The position numbers and the translations under genes are program-made. The notes beneath the pieces were generated by a model. The model was not told the origin of the DNA and did no database searches. It was given only the letters and a program-made list of their open reading frames with translations. A stretch of DNA of 10,495 nt. It comes from JAFDVL01 sp031371805 (GTDB taxonomy: Bacteria > Acidobacteriota > Blastocatellia > RBC074). Positions 6,868-10,495 of this stretch are shown piece by piece. The stretch spans positions 1-10,495 of the forward strand of contig JANMKB010000207.1 in assembly GCA_031371805.1 (NCBI GenBank). The letters are read 5' to 3'. Positions within the stretch are counted from its first letter, which is position 1. Every line of letters starts with the position of its first letter.

Positions 6868-7491
6868 TTATGGAAGTAGCGCTTGAAGGTTCAGGCGTCC
6901 GATCTCCTGATCGTCAATAATGACAGGCACTTCGTTGATTGAATTATAAATCTGACAATGTTGATAATCTGATTCCGTGAATGACTGACCGGGCTTGGAA
7001 TATACTTCGCAAGTCTCATCAATTAAGTTAATGATCCAGTAAATCGGTATTCCGGCTCTGGCGTAGCTTCGTTTTTTTACGCCACGATCTTTATCGAGAG
7101 TTGAGTCAGAAACCTCTATCACTACTAAGACATCTTCGGCTTCAGGATGTGATTCCTGGTAATCCCGCGTGTTGCCACGGACTATGACAACATCGGGTTC
7201 GGGTTCGCTGTCAGATAGCGTAATGGGTTCCTGTGAATCAATGTAGTAACCAGCAGGAATGATTTTTTCCAACGCATTGTGCGTAAGTTTCGTGACAATT
7301 CGATGCGGGGGATTTTTCGGCATTTTAGGAATTAACCACCCTTCCAATAATTCAACCTGGTCGTCGGAAGTGAGAATTCCAGTGCGGATCATTTCGTGAT
7401 ATTGATCCACCCGCAGCCGCCAGATCGGGTCAAGGGGAACGGCTCCGAATTTAATATTTACGGATGTAGATGATGGATGTAAGACTGACAT
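6868..7491 (-). CDS. Uma2 family (DUF820) putative restriction-endonuclease-fold protein
   Basis: 207 residues, within the usual 180-220 range. The fold is PD-(D/E)XK nuclease-like. Visible motifs are VELLEGWLI (46-54) with Glu50, His63 in PPHRIV, EPEPDVVIV (97-104) with candidate metal ligand Asp100, and VVIEVSDSTLDKDRGVKKRS (123-142) with Glu126 and a Lys/Arg cluster. YARAGIPIYWIINL (143-156), the most recognisable signature, follows. Start ATG 7491 is preceded by AGGAG at 6-base spacing, a strong site. Uma2 proteins are abundant in cyanobacteria, Acidobacteriota and Chloroflexota, often in many copies, and their in vivo role is not established. Here it sits between the transporter and the dehydratase of a sugar-acid operon; whether it serves that operon or is a hitchhiker is unknown. 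Confidence 0.9.
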   Translation of the reverse strand: MSVLHPSSTSVNIKFGAVPLDPIWRLRVDQYHEMIRTGILTSDDQVELLEGWLIPKMPKNPPHRIVTKLTHNALEKIIPAGYYIDSQEPITLSDSEPEPDVVIVRGNTRDYQESHPEAEDVLVVIEVSDSTLDKDRGVKKRSYARAGIPIYWIINLIDETCEVYSKPGQSFTESDYQHCQIYNSINEVPVIIDDQEIGRLNLQALLP

Positions 7492-7513
7492 AGTGAACTC
7501 CTGTCCTGCTCTG

Positions 7514-7547
7514 AACCAGACTGATTCTACCTGGAATAAGTCTGGTT
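7514..7547 (-). promoter_or_regulatory. Intercistronic 9-bp inverted repeat (stem-loop or operator)
   Basis: AACCAGACT (7514-7522) and AGTCTGGTT (7539-7547) are perfect reverse complements separated by 16 bases, in the 84-bp gap between the transporter stop and the Uma2 start. On the minus strand no T-run follows, so it is unlikely to stop transcription. It could stabilise mRNA ends, lower downstream expression, or be a regulator-binding site. Confidence 0.5.
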
Positions 7548-7575
7548 TCGCAATATCAGGATTTTGAATAGTTTC

Positions 7576-8892
7576 CTAAACCTTCTTTGGGACTTTAATA
7601 AATAATGCAAGCACCGCTGCGATCAAGCCACAGACTGCCATAAACCACATTCCGGCAACGTGTCCATGAGTTTTATCGTTGAGATAGCCGAAGACGTACG
7701 GGCCAAGGAATCCACCCAGATTTCCGACGGAATTGATTAAGCCCACGGACGCAGCCGCAGCCGCTCCTGTAAGAAATTTTGAGGGTAATGACCAGAACGT
7801 TGGATGGTACGTGTAACCAGCGCCGGCCAGGCAATAAAACGCAATTGCCACGGCAACAAAATCTCCGGTCAATGTGCTAAGGATTAATCCGATTCCAATA
7901 AGCGATAAGGGGATAGCAATGTGCCATCGTGTAACACCTGTTCGCCGAGTCGAAGCGCCATTTATCAGCATTCCGATCAGCGTAAAAATATACGGAAGGG
8001 TGGTAACGATTGTCTTCGATAACGTAGACAATCCTTTCATTTTTTCAACTACGGATGGGAGGAAAAATGTATAGCCGTAATTGCTCGTCACGGCGAAAAA
8101 ATAAATCACGACGAGCAGGATAATTTGTGGATGCTTGAAGCCTACCCACATACTCGCTTTGCCCTCGACTTCTTTAATTTTTCGCTCGCGTTCTAATTCA
8201 TCAACCAGCCATTTTTTCTCATCGTCTGGCAACCAAGTCGCTTGCTGCGGTTTATCGGTTAAGTAAAAGAGTGTAATAAATCCCAGGATCACGGAAGGGA
8301 TTCCTTCAAGGATGAAGACCCAGCGCCAGCCGGATAAACTGTACCAGTGAACATTTTCCATGATGAAGCGTGAAAGTGGAACTCCGATGATTGACGCCAG
8401 CGGAATACCAATCATAAATTTGGCTTTGGCTTTGGCACGATCTTCGGATTGAAACCAATGCGATAAATAAACAACGACACCAGGAAAAAAACCAGCTTCG
8501 GCTAATCCTAAAATAAATCTAAGCGAATAAAATTGCTGCGTATTTGAAAAATAATTAAGCGGCCACATCCCGATAAATCCCATCAGTGTAGCCACGAATC
8601 CCCACGAAATCATGATGCGGGCAATCCATTTTCTGGCGCTCCATCGTTCGACGATGATCGTGCCAGGAATTTCCAGTAAGAAATATCCGAGAAAAAATAT
8701 TCCCGAACCAAGACCAATGATTGTATCAGTGAAATTCAGCTCTCCAGTCATCTGCAATTTGGCAACGCTGATATTGGTGCGATCAATGTATGCGATCAAA
8801 TAAAGCAGTAATAAATAGGGGAGCAGACGCCACGTCACGCGTTTGCGCGCACGTTCAGCCACAGTTGAGGGATCGGTAGTTGGATTTTGCAT
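7576..8892 (-). CDS. MFS transporter, anion:cation symporter (ACS) type, sugar-acid uptake
   Basis: 438 residues from ATG 8892. Helix 1 and its signature are clear: RLLPYLLLLYLIAYIDRTNI then SVAKLQMTGEL, the 'Y-IDR-N' motif of the ACS family (glucarate, galactonate, hexuronate and phthalate carriers). FFLGYFLLEIPGTIIVERWS (helix 2 and loop 2-3) follows, then RFILGLAEAGFFPGVVVYLS (helix 4) and a charged central loop near KKWLVDELERERKIKEVEGK, with six more hydrophobic helices to the end. Twelve membrane spans are expected in the inner membrane, with proton-coupled import of an organic anion. An in-frame GTG at 8934 would add 14 residues, but neither start has a clear Shine-Dalgarno; I prefer the ATG because the length and N-terminus then fit the family. 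It follows the DapA-like gene by 106 bp (64 if GTG is used), so the two probably share a transcript. The likely substrate is the aldonate used by the neighbouring dehydratase. Confidence 0.88.
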   Translation of the reverse strand: MQNPTTDPSTVAERARKRVTWRLLPYLLLLYLIAYIDRTNISVAKLQMTGELNFTDTIIGLGSGIFFLGYFLLEIPGTIIVERWSARKWIARIMISWGFVATLMGFIGMWPLNYFSNTQQFYSLRFILGLAEAGFFPGVVVYLSHWFQSEDRAKAKAKFMIGIPLASIIGVPLSRFIMENVHWYSLSGWRWVFILEGIPSVILGFITLFYLTDKPQQATWLPDDEKKWLVDELERERKIKEVEGKASMWVGFKHPQIILLVVIYFFAVTSNYGYTFFLPSVVEKMKGLSTLSKTIVTTLPYIFTLIGMLINGASTRRTGVTRWHIAIPLSLIGIGLILSTLTGDFVAVAIAFYCLAGAGYTYHPTFWSLPSKFLTGAAAAASVGLINSVGNLGGFLGPYVFGYLNDKTHGHVAGMWFMAVCGLIAAVLALFIKVPKKV

Positions 8893-8998
8893 AAGTGGGT
8901 TGTTGATGGATTTGATTTTTGCAGGAACTTGCACAAAGTAAGGGCGTTACTCACGTCAGGAAAAGCACATTTACTGCGTGCGTGTTTCTGCAATTTAA

Positions 8999-9928
8999 TT
9001 AATTAGCTGCCAGCAGTGCTTTCGCCACAGGTTCAATTTGCGCATATTGCTCTGGCGAAAGGGCTGACAGAAACGGCGGCACGGCTCCAGTATCGGCAAT
9101 CCCGCACAGCGCAGTGGCGTAATGCAAAACCTTTGCCGGACTCCAGCCGTCGCGTAAATCTTCGAGCGGAATAAAATTCGCACGGATCGTTTCAGCCTGC
9201 GCAAAATCTTCACTGACACAAGCTTCGTAAAGCTGATTGCTCAGCACAGGCGCAAGACAGCCAGAGCCGGTCGTGAAGCCGGGCAGGCTCCAGTCGCGCA
9301 TGTGAATAATTGCCGGACGCTCGCCAATGCCGCTGACCACACGCGAACGATCTACGCGCTGGAGCAGAGCTTCAAGATACGCATCTTTTTTCGGGTCGTC
9401 ACGGACAACGGCATATTTGATGGAAACGCAAACGCCTTCTTCCACAAGCTTCGCCACGACATCCAGCCCGGCTTCTTTGTCAGCGCCAAAATTATTTTCT
9501 TCTTTGAGATAAAGAATCAGCGGCGTATTGGCGGCGGCAGATATTTCGCGCAAGCCCTGCTCCAAACCTTTGGCATCGCGTGGATCGCTGCACGGCAGGT
9601 GCATCACGGCGGGGAAATCATAACGCCGCAACAGCGCCGCCTGATCCATCGCCCGGCCATACGAAGGCCCCAGGCTCGGAATCGCCCAAAGGTTATCGGC
9701 AAAACCCGTCAACCAGTCAAGTAGTTGTTCATATTCGACGAGCGTGAGGTGATAGAGAAACGCGTTACCACCATATAAAAATCGCGTCATGCCACCATTC
9801 GCCATGTGACGCACGAGGTTTTCGTTTTGATCGAAATCAAGTTCGCGGGCCGCATTATTTTTTCGCGCCAGCGGCGGCACGGGAAACACGCCGCGCAAAT
9901 CTTCCAAAGCAACAGGAGAAGTTTTCAT
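8999..9928 (-). CDS. DapA/KDG-aldolase family lyase for 2-keto-3-deoxy sugar acids
   Basis: 309 residues, standard for the dihydrodipicolinate synthase/N-acetylneuraminate lyase (beta/alpha)8 family of class I Schiff-base enzymes. Candidate catalytic residues are Tyr140 (PLILYLKEEN) and Lys171 (CVSIKYAVVRDDP). The usual GGTGE loop of DapA is replaced by GGMTRFLYGGNAFLYHLT (45-62), and GSGCLAP (221-227) occupies the position of the family's late Gly-rich strand. The divergence rules out lysine biosynthesis; it belongs to a catabolic subfamily that acts on 2-keto-3-deoxy acids, either as aldolase (giving pyruvate or a homologue) or as dehydratase. Start ATG 9928 is preceded only by a weak GGTAG site. 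It is the first gene of the operon behind a candidate promoter at 9960-9988, and with the transporter and the IlvD-type dehydratase makes a plausible import and degradation route. The exact reaction is unresolved. Confidence 0.85.
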   Translation of the reverse strand: MKTSPVALEDLRGVFPVPPLARKNNAARELDFDQNENLVRHMANGGMTRFLYGGNAFLYHLTLVEYEQLLDWLTGFADNLWAIPSLGPSYGRAMDQAALLRRYDFPAVMHLPCSDPRDAKGLEQGLREISAAANTPLILYLKEENNFGADKEAGLDVVAKLVEEGVCVSIKYAVVRDDPKKDAYLEALLQRVDRSRVVSGIGERPAIIHMRDWSLPGFTTGSGCLAPVLSNQLYEACVSEDFAQAETIRANFIPLEDLRDGWSPAKVLHYATALCGIADTGAVPPFLSALSPEQYAQIEPVAKALLAAN

Positions 9929-9959
9929 TTTTCACTACCGAGTAAAAATTAAGTTAAAA

Positions 9960-9988
9960 ATTGTAATTTAAGAAAAGTGCGCTGACAG
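9960..9988 (-). promoter_or_regulatory. Candidate sigma-70-like promoter for the sugar-acid operon
   Basis: On the minus strand, CTGTCA (9983-9988, four of six matches to TTGACA) and TACAAT (9960-9965, five of six to TATAAT) are spaced by exactly 17 bases, about 30 bases upstream of ATG 9928. The -10 box lies within the small dyad AAATTACAATTT, where a repressor could bind. The surrounding DNA is AT-rich, which raises the chance of a random match. Confidence 0.45.
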
Positions 9989-10057
9989 TCTAAGAGCTAA
10001 GCCAACAGAAAAGCAATCTTGCCCGATAATTTCTTTTCCGCTGCATGTGCCAGAAAC

Positions 10058-10083
10058 AAAAAAGCCCACGCATGGCAGGCTTT
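10058..10083 (-). terminator. Intrinsic terminator after the TPR protein gene
   Basis: Read on the minus strand, AAAGCC (10078-10083) pairs with GGCTTT (10061-10066) across an 11-base loop and runs into TTTTTT (10058-10063). It lies about 80 bases after the stop of the upstream minus-strand gene and before the operon promoter, so it separates the two transcription units. Confidence 0.6.
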
Positions 10084-10161
10084 CCAATTACTTTTTTTTG
10101 CTGTCTTGTGCAACTGCTGAATGATTGCCCGTAAGTGGCAGCCTGTCATCTTACGATTTAT

Positions 10162-10495
10162 CTAGTGTCGCAATATTTTCACCTGAGAGAGGAGTTTTCT
10201 GGCGGCAATTGATTGCGGATTCTTGCGAGATAAGGCAGTGAATTCCGCTTCTGCATTGTCCAGTGCTCCAGCCTGGCTATAGAGGGAGCCAAGCAAAAGA
10301 TGCATGCCAGGATATTGACGAGCCAGGCGTTTCAGATGTGCCGCTTCAACTGCCCCTGAGATTTTAAAACGAGCTTCAGGTGCAGGCGAGGAGGGAGAAG
10401 TAATTTGCTGACCATCTTTTTCCGCCGTTACCTGCCAGCGATATTCACGGTTACGCGGCAGGGCACGAGGCGGCGTCCATTTGGTGACTAAAAGT
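10162..10495 (-). CDS. TPR-containing protein, C-terminal part (5' end outside window)
   Basis: An open frame of 110 codons enters from the right edge and stops at TAG 10162-10164. Two parts are visible. The first is a beta-rich stretch, LPRNREYRWQVTAEKDGQQI (about residues 13-32), ending PAPEARFKIS; the 'Y-W-V-A--DG' pattern resembles a fibronectin-III-like strand pair. The second is a tetratricopeptide-like helix pair, HLLLGSLYSQAGALDNAEAE followed by FTALSRKNPQSIAARKLLSQ, with the G-L/Y-A-F-A-P spacing of TPR repeats. Proteins with this tail in Acidobacteriota are often anti-sigma-like or FecR-like membrane proteins or secreted scaffolds, but the N-terminus needed to decide is absent. Its own terminator follows, so it is not part of the sugar-acid operon. 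Confidence 0.65.
   Translation of the reverse strand, partial: LLVTKWTPPRALPRNREYRWQVTAEKDGQQITSPSSPAPEARFKISGAVEAAHLKRLARQYPGMHLLLGSLYSQAGALDNAEAEFTALSRKNPQSIAARKLLSQVKILRH

Noticed and set aside
9302..9724. Plus-strand open frame of 140 codons inside the DapA-like gene
   Set aside because: Fully antisense to a conserved enzyme, without a ribosome-binding site or recognisable domain.
10130..10153. Imperfect hairpin (GTAAG / CTTAC) just after the TPR gene stop
   Set aside because: The stem is interrupted and no T-run follows; the hairpin at 10058-10083 is a much better terminator.
1..10495. CRISPR array, tRNA or rRNA genes
   Set aside because: No regularly spaced direct repeats, and no tRNA or rRNA sequence that I could recognise on either strand.

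Overview
The window looks like a chromosomal stretch from a mid-GC Gram-negative soil or sediment bacterium. Acidobacteriota, perhaps Blastocatellia, is my best guess. The reasons are an Oar-like TonB-dependent receptor of the carboxypeptidase-regulatory type, an exported apiosidase-like (DUF4038) hydrolase, an exported ADP-ribosylglycohydrolase, a Uma2 protein and an IlvD/Edd sugar-acid dehydratase beside a divergent DapA-family enzyme. This is inferred from gene families only; there is no rRNA or marker gene. Every recognisable gene except a small recombinase remnant lies on the minus strand, so transcription runs from high to low coordinates.

Right-hand part (about 4850-10495): the 3' end of a TPR protein (10162-10495) is followed by a good intrinsic terminator (10058-10083). 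A compact sugar-acid catabolic cluster follows: a candidate promoter (9960-9988), a DapA-family lyase (8999-9928), an MFS anion symporter (7576-8892), a Uma2 protein (6868-7491) and an L-arabinonate dehydratase-like enzyme (5122-6849). The expected logic is import of an aldonate, dehydration to a 2-keto-3-deoxy acid, then cleavage or further dehydration by the DapA-like enzyme. The Uma2 gene has no metabolic role I can name, but it sits 18 bp before the dehydratase and looks co-transcribed.

Left-hand part (1-2217): the remains of an exported carbohydrate-active operon. It holds a Tat-exported DUF4038/apiosidase-like hydrolase whose last domain is cut off by one in-frame TGA, then an ADP-ribosylglycohydrolase with an N-terminal signal that runs off the window edge. 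Upstream, overlapping by ATGA, is the orphaned C-terminus of a third protein whose front half is missing.

Middle part (2214-5121): a gene graveyard. The orphan C-terminus is joined to a truncated TonB-dependent receptor that also carries a 1-nt frameshift near 3350 and an in-frame TAA at 4140. The receptor's front end is joined to a possible sigma-factor-like fragment, followed by inverted repeats and a short plus-strand tyrosine-recombinase remnant. The five enzyme and transporter frames to the right are intact, so the damage is confined to about 1.0-4.8 kb. I see no CRISPR array, rRNA or tRNA, and no convincing wholly new system. The most interesting points are the mosaic junctions, the single-stop hydrolase, the exported ADP-ribosylglycohydrolase pairing and the Uma2 gene inside a catabolic operon.
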